The notes: generated by a model not told the origin, from the letters alone. 7,719 nucleotides of DNA from Syntrophomonas sp964422685 (GCA_964422685.1 CAYRCG010000102.1:1-7719); one strand, 5' to 3'. Numbered from the stretch's first letter, positions 1 to 5,913 are shown. Numbers and translations are program-made.

Positions 1-282
1 AAAATTATGGCCCGGGAAAGTAATCACGGTAGCGAATTGCCGGATAAATTCCGGCGCATAGCAAAAGACGCTGGGCGGCTCAAGGGTGATCAAAATAGTA
101 TTCCCCGGCGGGCATAAAGTGCTTTCCTCCGCAGATAAGCCATCATATACCACCCAATAATCGCATTCCTTAATATCCCTATCAACGATAAAGCGGCATT
201 TTCGCCATACCCCCTGCAATCCCGGAGTCTGGCGAATTAAAGGCTCATGGTAAAAGCGGGTGGATATTTTAACTTTTAACAT
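1..282 (-). CDS. Glycosyltransferase, probably family GT10 (fucosyltransferase-like), N-terminal part only
   Basis: A minus-strand frame opens with ATG at 282 and stays open for 94 codons to the window edge, so the C-terminal part is missing. An AGGAGG (290-295) lies 7 bases upstream of the ATG. The protein starts MLKVKISTRF and contains DYWVVYDGL (about residues 44-52), then CPPGNTILIT and EPPSV (about 61-76), then FIRQFATVIT. From memory, this order (a 'WVVYD' strand, 'CPP.NTI.IT.EPPS', 'F..QF..V.T') resembles bacterial GT10 proteins, whose known members transfer fucose or related sugars from a nucleotide donor. The donor-binding C-terminal half is not in the window, so the family call is tentative. 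No signal peptide or membrane segment is visible, so it is probably cytoplasmic. It is the last visible gene of a run that also encodes two nucleotide-sugar enzymes, which fits transfer of the sugar they make. Confidence 0.58.
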   Translation of the reverse strand, partial: MLKVKISTRFYHEPLIRQTPGLQGVWRKCRFIVDRDIKECDYWVVYDGLSAEESTLCPPGNTILITLEPPSVFCYAPEFIRQFATVITFPGHNF

Positions 283-353
283 CGCTGTGCCTCCTGAATG
301 AATCTGTTCTGTACAGACTGCAGTATTATACCTGGGAAAACCGCCGGTTGCTC

Positions 354-1316
354 CTACCTCGTCCGGATATACCAGGCTATAGTAGCGGCTAACCCCTGTG
401 AAAATGGTGTTTCGGGATTAAACCCTAATTTTCGCAGCTTGGATATATCCGGGCAACGCCTTATAGGACTCCCCGGCGGTAAAGGACCGCTTATTATTCT
501 TGCCTCCCGCCCTAAATGGCTAAATATTTTTTCCGCAACATTTTTTATGCTTATTTCTTCCGGATTGCCGATATTGTATATATTCAAATGTTGACCTGCT
601 GCCAATAAAATCATTAGTCCATCAATAAAATCATCAATATAGATAAATGAGCGGGTCTGGCTGCCATCCCCCTGAATTAAGAAAGGAACCACCCCCTGCG
701 GATTAGATACAATAGCTGCGCAAGCCCGTATTATAAATTGGGGTAGTACATGCTCCTCACCCATATCCGGGCCATAGACATTATGCGGCCGGAAAATTAA
801 TACCCGTTCAAAGTCTTTGCGGCCATAGTTAATAGCCATTAATTCACAGGCGATTTTCCCACCGCTATAGGAAAAGCGAGGGTTAAAGGGGTCCGGTATG
901 ATTAAAGGTACTGTTTCATCACTGGGAAAATGCGGAGGGTCCTGGTACACTTCGGAGCTGGAGGCTAAAACCAATTCTCCTATATCCCAGCGGCGGCAAC
1001 TATCTATAACATTCAACATGCCTTTTAGGGCTACATCTATTACTAGCTCCGGCTTTTTGTAAAATAACTCCGTGCCATTAATATAGGCTAAATGAATCAG
1101 CGCATCCATTCCCTTAGCAGCAGCTATTAGCCGTTCCCTATCGCGGATATCCCCTTCGATTATCTCGATTTCTCCGGCTAAGCCTCGCAGTCTTTCTGCC
1201 CGCCCACGGCTCTTATTATCATAAATCTTTAGTTCATAACCTGCACTTAGCAATCTCTTGCCCAGGGCCGTTCCGATAAAACCACATCCACCGGTAAGCA
1301 GATATCTTTTGGCCAT
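354..1316 (-). CDS. NAD-dependent nucleotide-sugar epimerase/dehydratase (extended SDR family)
   Basis: This 320-residue protein has the usual length and order of extended short-chain dehydrogenases that epimerise or dehydrate nucleotide sugars. The Rossmann motif TGGCGFIG is at residues 8-15, an acidic GDIRD near 55-59, the active-site serine region ASSSEVY at about 118-124, and the catalytic YxxxK (YSGGK) at 150-154. RPHNVYGP (about 176-183) and TRSFIYIDD (about 221-229) are typical of UDP-glucose 4-epimerase-like and dTDP-glucose 4,6-dehydratase-like members. The exact substrate cannot be read from sequence. AAGGAG lies 7 bases before the ATG. The gene starts 42 bases after the sugar dehydrogenase stop and ends 71 bases before the glycosyltransferase start, so co-transcription is likely. 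It is probably cytoplasmic and supplies or modifies the nucleotide sugar used by the downstream glycosyltransferase. Confidence 0.93.
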   Translation of the reverse strand: MAKRYLLTGGCGFIGTALGKRLLSAGYELKIYDNKSRGRAERLRGLAGEIEIIEGDIRDRERLIAAAKGMDALIHLAYINGTELFYKKPELVIDVALKGMLNVIDSCRRWDIGELVLASSSEVYQDPPHFPSDETVPLIIPDPFNPRFSYSGGKIACELMAINYGRKDFERVLIFRPHNVYGPDMGEEHVLPQFIIRACAAIVSNPQGVVPFLIQGDGSQTRSFIYIDDFIDGLMILLAAGQHLNIYNIGNPEEISIKNVAEKIFSHLGREARIISGPLPPGSPIRRCPDISKLRKLGFNPETPFSQGLAATIAWYIRTR

Positions 1317-1358
1317 TTCTTCACTCCTTACTAATTGTGCAGAATTACCCGGCTTCAG

Positions 1359-2726
1359 CTATGGTAAAATAGCTTGGCTATGACTGCCTAAAGCCATATA
1401 GCCTACTCCCGCCGGCAAGTGAAGTTCCGAAGTCCTAAAGTTGTTCCAGAAATCATAGATTAGTGCAGGTCGGTCTAGCAATGCACCCATTTCTTCGATA
1501 TTCATCCCGGCAAACACCGGATGATTATTCAATATCAGGATTAGGTGGCTACCCTTCATGGCATCTTCTAGGTCGAGGCAAGGGGTAAGGCCTAAAGTAT
1601 TTTCTATTTCCTTAGCCCTTACCAGCGGGTCAAAGCCCCGAAAGCAAGCATAGGGAAAGTACTTACGTAAGGAATTCAAAATAGGGCGAGCCATAGTACC
1701 ACGGAGGTCATCCGTAGGCGGCTGTCCCTTAAAAGCTAAGCCTAACAGAGTAATCTGCGGACAAAGGGGGAAGGAATCTAAATTCGCGCAAACCTTGCTT
1801 AGGTGAGATACGATTTCCTCCGGTTGTTCTTCATTGACCCTCCTGGCCGCTAAGGTAATCTCCGGACGCAAGCCCAATTCTATAATACCTTCAGCCAAAA
1901 TATGCGGGTCTTTTTCCAAGCAAGGGCCGCCAACCGGCCCCGGCATAGGTAAACGGCTGCGGGGGTAGGCTAGATTGCCTGCCTTGATAACTTCGATGGC
2001 GCTAACTCCGGCAACATCACATAGGCGAGCAACTTCATTAGCATAGGCAAAAAGAACATCCCGTTGGGCATTATCGATTAACTTGATCATTTCCGCTGTT
2101 TCCATATCCTTTACCATTATTACCGTCGGGGTAACGAATAGGAATAAATGGGCGGCACGGATAGCCGCAACCGGGGTAAAACCACCGATTATTTGGGGTA
2201 AAGTGCGAAGTTCTGGCAAGGCTCCCCCCTCTAGGCTGCGCTCTGGGCAAAAAGCCAGATCAAAATCAACCCCGGTCTTTTCCAGGATGGATCGGGCAAT
2301 TTTGCGGCTGGTCCCTAGTTTTACAGTTGAGCGCATAATAACCAGGTCATTATGTTTTAAAACCAATGCTACATCCCTACAGGCGTTTTCTATCGTATCC
2401 AAGCGGGCCCTCCCTTTTTCATCCAAGGGAGTACCAACTGTAATTATATAGACTTTAGCTTCGCCGCCATCCTCTATCCGGGCGCTTATTCGCAGCGCAC
2501 CTGATTCTACCATTCTTTTCAGGCGAGCCGATAGGCCGGGCTCAAAGAAACGGGCTTTGGCTTTCTGTAAATCGGACGCTATATCTTCTTTTATCTCTAC
2601 CCCTAATATCTCAAAACCACGTTCCGCCATCACGATAGCCAGGGTAAGACCGACATAACCCAGCCCAACTATACAGATTTTCCGATCAGGGTATGTTAAA
2701 GGCACTTTAATCATTTCTACATCCAT
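1359..2726 (-). CDS. Nucleotide-sugar dehydrogenase (UDP-glucose / UDP-ManNAc dehydrogenase family)
   Basis: This 455-residue protein is full length for the family, which oxidises a UDP-hexose to a UDP-hexuronic acid with two NAD+. The N-terminal Rossmann motif GLGYVGLTLA is at about 21-30, ITVGTP at 95-100, STV at 133-135 and CPERSLEGG at 160-168. The central helix has MIKLIDNAQRD (213-223) followed by ANE (229-231). The catalytic cysteine is C269 in GGPCLEKDP, and the C-terminal domain carries LAFKGQPPTDDLR (330-342). The spacing N-x-x-RD...ANE and the GGPC form look more like the UDP-N-acetylmannosamine dehydrogenase branch (WecC-like) than UDP-glucose dehydrogenase; that is my inference. 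Start choice is open: the ATG at 2726 has AAGGG directly against it, whereas the ATG at 2714 (residue 5) has a better-placed upstream purine stretch. It begins 29 bases after the DNRLRE gene. Confidence 0.94.
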   Translation of the reverse strand: MDVEMIKVPLTYPDRKICIVGLGYVGLTLAIVMAERGFEILGVEIKEDIASDLQKAKARFFEPGLSARLKRMVESGALRISARIEDGGEAKVYIITVGTPLDEKGRARLDTIENACRDVALVLKHNDLVIMRSTVKLGTSRKIARSILEKTGVDFDLAFCPERSLEGGALPELRTLPQIIGGFTPVAAIRAAHLFLFVTPTVIMVKDMETAEMIKLIDNAQRDVLFAYANEVARLCDVAGVSAIEVIKAGNLAYPRSRLPMPGPVGGPCLEKDPHILAEGIIELGLRPEITLAARRVNEEQPEEIVSHLSKVCANLDSFPLCPQITLLGLAFKGQPPTDDLRGTMARPILNSLRKYFPYACFRGFDPLVRAKEIENTLGLTPCLDLEDAMKGSHLILILNNHPVFAGMNIEEMGALLDRPALIYDFWNNFRTSELHLPAGVGYMALGSHSQAILP

Positions 2727-2755
2727 CCCTTCACATAACCCAAATAATATCCCCC

Positions 2756-3628
2756 CTATAATTCTTTGCTTCGGGCATAGACACTAACTTTTTCTCCTCC
2801 TGCCCCTATAAGTAGTACCCGGGCGAATTCTGCCGCTTCCCAGGTACTTAGGGCTACCGCTTCCCCGGGGTAGCCTTCGCCCTTCAGGCAGATTTCCTCC
2901 CCGGTATCATAGAAAGTGGAGCAAGGGCATTTGCTGTAACCCACTTGTATCCGGGCCCTTAATCGGCCAGATTCAGGGCAGTTGTTAGCGATTAAAAATG
3001 TAGCCAAAGCCCTCGGTCCTAGTGCTATAGGAGTAGATGTTGCCACAGGCACCTCCGGGCAAGAGGGTATAATTATTTCTTCCTTATCAAAGATATGCAG
3101 AAACCCATCCACAAGATTAATATGAAGTTTGGGCCATTCGTCCGCATTGAAATGCTCGCGGCTGTAAAAGGCGAGCAACCCGTTCGATTTTTCATTTCCT
3201 TTTAACATCAAGCCATTGTTGACAATGGAACCATCGTACCAGCCTTTTACCAAATTACTTAAATCGATTTTTAGTTTTCCCATCGGGGTTTTGGGGTCAA
3301 CCCCAATCTTTCCGGCAACCTCCGGAAAACATAAAGGTTGGGTGTCCCAAGTGACAGTCTTTTCCTGCCAAGTGCTAGACAAACGCTGTACAGTTACATC
3401 AGTAACATCTATAACTTCATTCCTATACATAGTAAGTTCTAGTTCCGCCTTTTCTAGGCTGCAGCACTTAGGAAGACCCTGCAATCTAAACTTCAATATA
3501 GAACGATAAACATCGCCTGGCTGCCGGTATTGTCCGATGTTTAGACAACTCCCATCGGCAAAATTATCTTTAGCATACCATTCCGAAATATAGGTTTCTT
3601 GAATAGGTAATAAAGTAACCCTGGCCAC
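2756..3628 (-). CDS. DNRLRE-domain structural protein with a C-terminal DUF6385-like domain, no signal peptide
   Basis: I place the start at the GTG at 3628 (290 residues): AAGGGGGAG (3636-3644) sits 7 bases upstream, and the product then begins MARVTLLPIQETYISEWY, the first strand of the domain. The frame is open to an ATG at 3694, but that adds 22 unlike residues and has no good ribosome binding site. Residues about 8-176 match the DNRLRE pattern: ETYI near the start, YRSILKFRL, W-x-E-K-T-VTW, then a 'LVKGWYDGSIVNNGLMLKG' block. These beta-rich domains are usually parts of surface or extracellular proteins. Residues about 190-290, with several cysteines (CPE, CPCS) and ending EFARVLLIG...VSVYAR, resemble DUF6385, tentatively. 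There is no signal peptide, membrane segment or sorting signal, unusual for DNRLRE proteins; assembly onto the spore from the mother cell would explain this. It is the first gene of the sugar operon. Confidence 0.84.
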   Translation of the reverse strand: MARVTLLPIQETYISEWYAKDNFADGSCLNIGQYRQPGDVYRSILKFRLQGLPKCCSLEKAELELTMYRNEVIDVTDVTVQRLSSTWQEKTVTWDTQPLCFPEVAGKIGVDPKTPMGKLKIDLSNLVKGWYDGSIVNNGLMLKGNEKSNGLLAFYSREHFNADEWPKLHINLVDGFLHIFDKEEIIIPSCPEVPVATSTPIALGPRALATFLIANNCPESGRLRARIQVGYSKCPCSTFYDTGEEICLKGEGYPGEAVALSTWEAAEFARVLLIGAGGEKVSVYARSKEL

Positions 3629-3635
3629 TATAACA

Positions 3636-3644
3636 CTCCCCCTT
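3636..3644 (-). promoter_or_regulatory. Ribosome binding site deciding the DNRLRE start
   Basis: AAGGGGGAG on the minus strand lies 7 bases before the GTG at 3628. No comparable site precedes the ATG at 3694, so the GTG is preferred. Confidence 0.8.
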
Positions 3645-3657
3645 GATAGTACTATTA

Positions 3658-3685
3658 CAAAATATGCCTTTTCCCGCGTTTTGTT
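3658..3685 (-). promoter_or_regulatory. Candidate sigma-K (or sigma-E)-like promoter for the DNRLRE/sugar operon
   Basis: On the minus strand AACA (the AC at 3683-3684) is followed after 16 bases by CATATTTTG starting at 3666. The mother-cell sigma-K consensus is roughly AC, 16-17 bases, CATAnnnTA; this site matches all but the last base. Transcription would start near 3651 and leave a short leader that includes the ribosome binding site. Such short motifs occur by chance, so the call is weak. Confidence 0.33.
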
Positions 3686-3687
3686 AC

Positions 3688-3716
3688 TGTGCAAAGAGGA
3701 CGGTTCTCATTGCACA
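3688..3716. repeat. 29-bp near-perfect palindrome, REP-like
   Basis: TGTGCAA (3688-3694) and TTGCACA (3710-3716) are perfect inverted arms. The interior also pairs around the central G at 3702, with GAG against CTC, then a G-T wobble, A-T and C-G; only 3695/3709 do not pair. The core GAGGACGGTTCTC resembles, from memory, dispersed palindromes containing GACGGTTCT in genomes of clostridia and other anaerobes, some linked to IS200-like (REP-associated) transposases. No transposase is in the window. Other possibilities are an operator or a hairpin in the RNA of either divergent transcript. Confidence 0.6.
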
Positions 3717-3734
3717 CACCATTATATAGGCACA

Positions 3735-3762
3735 TTGACGCGGCAAAAACCGCCTCTATTAT
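3735..3762 (+). promoter_or_regulatory. Candidate sigma-A-like promoter for the DUF4489-like gene
   Basis: TTGACG (3735-3740, one mismatch to TTGACA), a 16-base spacer and TATTAT (3757-3762, one mismatch to TATAAT) point toward the DUF4489-like gene. A start near 3769 would give an RNA leader of about 200 bases before the ATG at 3970. It competes with the possibility of a closer, sporulation-specific promoter that I could not identify. Confidence 0.4.
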
Positions 3763-3766
3763 ACGT

Positions 3767-3819
3767 TGCACGGGAACTATCCGATGCCCAAGGGTCGATC
3801 AAACAGACCCGAATGTGCA
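3767..3819 (+). other. Potentially structured part of the DUF4489-like leader
   Basis: TGCAC (3767-3771) can pair with GTGCA (3815-3819), enclosing a perfect 5-bp hairpin GGGTC (3792-3796) / GACCC (3806-3810) with a 9-base loop. I matched it to no known riboswitch; it is not a GEMM-type c-di-GMP riboswitch or a tRNA. Short stems of this kind can occur by chance. Confidence 0.3.
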
Positions 3820-3953
3820 TAATTGCTATATATTTCTCTTACAGGGATTATATATTTATAGTTCCAGTTTGTAGCACCATCAGCGTAAAATTGAATAATA
3901 TAAGGTAGATGCGAGCCTTGTTAGATTGCATTGTTAAGTTAGAAATTAGATTG

Positions 3954-3959
3954 AGGAGG
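3954..3959 (+). promoter_or_regulatory. Ribosome binding site deciding the DUF4489-like start
   Basis: AGGAGG is only one base from an ATG at 3961 but 10 bases from the in-frame ATG at 3970, so translation most likely begins at 3970 (MSEYKLENL). Confidence 0.75.
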
Positions 3960-3969
3960 AATGTTAAAA

Positions 3970-4563
3970 ATGAGCGAATACAAATTGGAGAACTTATGCT
4001 GCTGCCCCCCCGATCCTCCTGTCCTCAACCAGACAATTCTGGTTTGTGGAAGCGGAAGCGGGATTACCCTTCCTATCTATGAGGATCCCTGTTGCCAACT
4101 AGCCAACCCGCATGTTATCGCTAATCTATCTATCGATACCGGCGCTTTAGCAAATCCCCGAGTTAAACTGGATTTTTCCACTATAATAAACTATAAGGAA
4201 TCCGGTAGCTTGGTGGTGTGCGGTTTGAGACTGATCTTCCAATTATCCAGGGTTTGCGCAGGAACAAAAATTGCTTTGGGGAGCTGGAATTTTGTACGTA
4301 AGATAAAACCTTCCTGGGGTGTAGGACCTTTAAATGCAGAAATGGAACTTAAACACGGACCTGGACCTGGACCTGGACCTGGACCCGGCGGTATCTTCGT
4401 AGAAACTGTAGACAGCTTCGGCTTTACCTTCTGCGATTGTCAAGCTTGCCCCGGTTGCTGCAGTTATTTGGTCGAAATTATTCATGCCCAAACGAACGGG
4501 GTTGATTTTGCAAGCATTTCCAATCCTATACTGAATGCTATAGCGGTAGGCCCTCTCGGCTAG
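3970..4563 (+). CDS. Cys-rich DUF4489-like protein with a Gly-Pro repeat insert
   Basis: The protein has 197 residues from the ATG at 3970; an in-frame ATG at 3961 is too close to the AGGAGG. It opens with a CCCPPDPP cluster (10-17), then VCGSGSGITLPI (about 25-36), PRVKLDFSTIINY in the middle, and FCDCQACPGCCSYLVEI near residues 158-174. This order matches my memory of DUF4489, a family without assigned function found in clostridia. Thirteen cysteines make up about 7% of the protein. An extra segment of roughly 25 residues before the C-terminal Cys cluster ends in (GP)5-GG at 130-141, encoded by a hexanucleotide tandem repeat. No signal peptide or membrane segment is seen. Cysteine richness without export recalls spore coat proteins cross-linked by disulphides, but that is inference. 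It is divergent from the DNRLRE operon and convergent with sigF. Confidence 0.75.
   Translation: MSEYKLENLCCCPPDPPVLNQTILVCGSGSGITLPIYEDPCCQLANPHVIANLSIDTGALANPRVKLDFSTIINYKESGSLVVCGLRLIFQLSRVCAGTKIALGSWNFVRKIKPSWGVGPLNAEMELKHGPGPGPGPGPGGIFVETVDSFGFTFCDCQACPGCCSYLVEIIHAQTNGVDFASISNPILNAIAVGPLG
4357..4386 (+). repeat. Hexanucleotide tandem repeat GGACCT x5 encoding (Gly-Pro)5
   Basis: Four perfect GGACCT units (4357-4380) and a fifth GGACCC (4381-4386) lie in frame inside the DUF4489-like gene. The unit length is a multiple of three, so slippage would change the length of the Gly-Pro linker without breaking the frame. Confidence 0.95.
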
Positions 4564-4633
4564 AAGAATAGAATAAACCGGAGGAAACGATAGCGGTTCG
4601 GAAATGGTGGAAGCGGAATTACGCTATAAAGCA

Positions 4634-4667
4634 AAGGGGGAAGGATTTTTCCTTCCCCCTTCTTCTA
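4634..4667. terminator. Bidirectional rho-independent terminator between the DUF4489-like gene and sigF
   Basis: A perfect 12-bp stem AAGGGGGAAGGA (4634-4645) / TCCTTCCCCCTT (4650-4661) has a TTTT loop. On the plus strand it is followed by TCTTCT; on the minus strand by TTGCTTTAT. It lies 71 bases after the DUF4489-like stop and 29 bases after the sigF stop, so it can end both convergent transcripts. The T-tracts are short and interrupted, but the stem is very strong. Confidence 0.87.
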
Positions 4668-4689
4668 TGTATTGAGCCGGAGTTAACCT

Positions 4690-5418
4690 TTATTGTAGCA
4701 GGCTGCGCAACTTAAGAATAGCGCTTTTTTCTATGCGGGAAATCTGTACCTGTGAAACCCCCAAGTCCTCCGCAATAAGAGTTTGGGTTTCGTCCTGGAA
4801 AAAGCGGCGAATAATCACCACTCTCTCCCTTTCATCTAATTTAGCCAAGGCTTCACGCAGAGCTAGCTTCTCCAGTATAGCCACATTGCCCTCCTCGTGA
4901 GCCAATTTATCCAACAATGAAAGATGCTCTTTTTCTTCGCTAGGGATTACATCATGGATATAGGCCGGGGTCTGGCAAGCCTCCATAGCCACTACAATAT
5001 CTTCCTTTTCCATTTCTAATAGGCTGGCTATCTCATTGATTACCGGTTCCCGCCCCAAGTCCCCGCGCAGCTTATCTTGGGCCCAGCGAATTCGCGCATA
5101 AAGTTCCTTAAGCCCCCTTTGCACTTTGACCATTCCGTCATCGCGCAAATATTTTTTTATCTCCCCTATTATCATAGGCACGGCATAGGTAGAAAAGCGA
5201 ACATTAAAGCTGAAATCAAAACGTTCGATCGCCTTTAGTAAGCCCATAGCCCCCACCTGGAAAAGATCCTCCGGGTCATGAGGACTATTTTTGAAGCGCT
5301 CGAGAACCAGGTATATTAAACCGATATTAGCTTCATATAGCTGTTCTTTGGCTTCTTGATCCCCCTTTTGCACCAGGCGGAGGAGGGCCTCATTATTTTG
5401 ATAATCGCTTGAGGACAC
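4690..5418 (-). CDS. sigF: RNA polymerase sigma factor SigF (forespore-specific, SpoIIAC)
   Basis: SigF is the first compartment-specific sigma factor of sporulation; it directs early forespore transcription once SpoIIAB releases it. With the GTG start at 5418 the product is 242 residues, close to the 255 of B. subtilis. Region 2 is clear (DLFQVGAMGLLKAIERFD about 51-68, then RFSTYAVPMIIGEI and RDDG), and region 4 ends in the helix-turn-helix IAEDLGVSQVQISRIEK at 215-231. The start is a judgement: AAAGGGGG (5426-5433) lies 7 bases before GTG 5418, while ATG 5439, which overlaps the spoIIAB stop by 8 bases, has only a poor, close site. Translational coupling to spoIIAB is likely with either start. 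Unlike B. subtilis, where spoVA genes follow sigF, a terminator and a convergent gene come directly after it. Confidence 0.98.
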   Translation of the reverse strand: MSSSDYQNNEALLRLVQKGDQEAKEQLYEANIGLIYLVLERFKNSPHDPEDLFQVGAMGLLKAIERFDFSFNVRFSTYAVPMIIGEIKKYLRDDGMVKVQRGLKELYARIRWAQDKLRGDLGREPVINEIASLLEMEKEDIVVAMEACQTPAYIHDVIPSEEKEHLSLLDKLAHEEGNVAILEKLALREALAKLDERERVVIIRRFFQDETQTLIAEDLGVSQVQISRIEKSAILKLRSLLQ

Positions 5419-5425
5419 AGTCAAG

Positions 5426-5433
5426 CCCCCTTT
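5426..5433 (-). promoter_or_regulatory. Ribosome binding site favouring the GTG start of sigF
   Basis: AAAGGGGG on the minus strand begins within the spoIIAB stop codon and lies 7 bases before GTG 5418. If the ATG at 5439 were used, this sequence would instead be codons 2-5 of sigF. Confidence 0.65.
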
Positions 5434-5878
5434 ACGCATAGGCCTCTTGCTTTATTTTCCCATAATATCTTTTTAACCGCACCGTGGTGCCTTCGCCCGG
5501 ACGGCTAAATACTTCCATTTCATCCATAAATGATTTCATAAAGGTAAAACCCAGTCCTGTCCGGGAGTTATCACTGGTAAATGCAGGTTCCATAGCCTTG
5601 TCAATGTCGTCTATCCCTTTCCCATGGTCCTCAACTATAATTTCCAAGCTTTGATCGTCCATGATACTAACTAAAAGGACTATTTTACCGCTACAACTGT
5701 TGTTATAGGCATGTATTATACTATTGGATACCGCCTCCGATACTACTACCTTGATTTCTTCTATATCCTCCAAGGTTAAATCTAATTGTGCGGCGAAAGC
5801 AGCTACGCAGGAGCGGGCAAAGGACACATTTTCCGGCAGGCTTTTAAATTCAAAGCGTACATAATTTTTCACATTCAT
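5432..5878 (-). CDS. spoIIAB: Anti-sigma-F factor and serine kinase SpoIIAB
   Basis: SpoIIAB binds SigF and holds it inactive, and uses ATP to phosphorylate SpoIIAA. The 148-residue protein has the full GHKL-type kinase fold: N-box EAVSNSIIHAY with E48 and N52 (the B. subtilis E46/N50 pair), the DHGKG motif at 84-88, and the ATP-lid segment SRTGLGFTFM at about 105-114, where R106 corresponds to an arginine involved in partner contact in B. subtilis. The N-terminus aligns with the B. subtilis protein, which supports ATG 5878 even though the Shine-Dalgarno sequence is 25 bases away with a hairpin in between. It starts 33 bases after the spoIIAA stop and overlaps or nearly touches sigF, the conserved order of this operon. 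Confidence 0.98.
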   Translation of the reverse strand: MNVKNYVRFEFKSLPENVSFARSCVAAFAAQLDLTLEDIEEIKVVVSEAVSNSIIHAYNNSCSGKIVLLVSIMDDQSLEIIVEDHGKGIDDIDKAMEPAFTSDNSRTGLGFTFMKSFMDEMEVFSRPGEGTTVRLKRYYGKIKQEAYA

Positions 5879-5885
5879 AATGATT

Positions 5886-5913
5886 CCAGCCCAAGGCTGG
5901 TATTCACCTCCTT
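5886..5913 (-). promoter_or_regulatory. Split ribosome binding site of spoIIAB with an intervening hairpin
   Basis: On the minus strand AAGGAGGTGA (5904-5913) is a perfect 10-base complement to the 16S rRNA anti-Shine-Dalgarno end and overlaps the spoIIAA stop codon. It lies 25 bases from the spoIIAB ATG. Between them CCAGCC (5895-5900) and GGCTGG (5886-5891) form a 6-bp stem with a TTG loop. Folding removes 15 bases and leaves an effective spacing of 10. No in-frame ATG, GTG or TTG lies closer to the Shine-Dalgarno sequence. Confidence 0.75.

Larger units (their letters stand above)
3629..3969. other. Divergent intergenic region between the DNRLRE and DUF4489-like genes
   Basis: No convincing gene lies in these 341 bases; the short plus-strand frames here have no ribosome binding site or recognisable product. 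From left to right the region holds the DNRLRE ribosome binding site, a sigma-K-like promoter candidate on the minus strand, a 29-bp palindrome, a sigma-A-like promoter candidate on the plus strand, a leader that can form a small branched structure, an AT-rich stretch (about 3820-3910), and the AGGAGG of the DUF4489-like gene. Confidence 0.8.

Noticed and set aside
300..330. Internal promoter (TATAAT on the minus strand) before the GT10-like gene
   Set aside because: No -35 element or extended -10 at the right spacing; co-transcription with the upstream genes is simpler.
298..594. Plus-strand open frame of 98 codons overlapping the epimerase gene's 3' end
   Set aside because: It lies opposite a well-supported epimerase gene, has no ribosome binding site and shows no family features.
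2083..2451. Plus-strand open frame of 122 codons inside the sugar dehydrogenase gene
   Set aside because: Antisense shadow of a conserved catalytic region; composition is not protein-like.
3790..3812. tRNA T-arm-like hairpin (GGGTC...GACCC)
   Set aside because: The loop is 9 bases rather than 7, and no acceptor, D or anticodon arms are present.
3681..3908. Small plus-strand genes in the divergent intergenic region
   Set aside because: No ribosome binding site, coding through the palindrome and promoter-like elements, no recognisable product.
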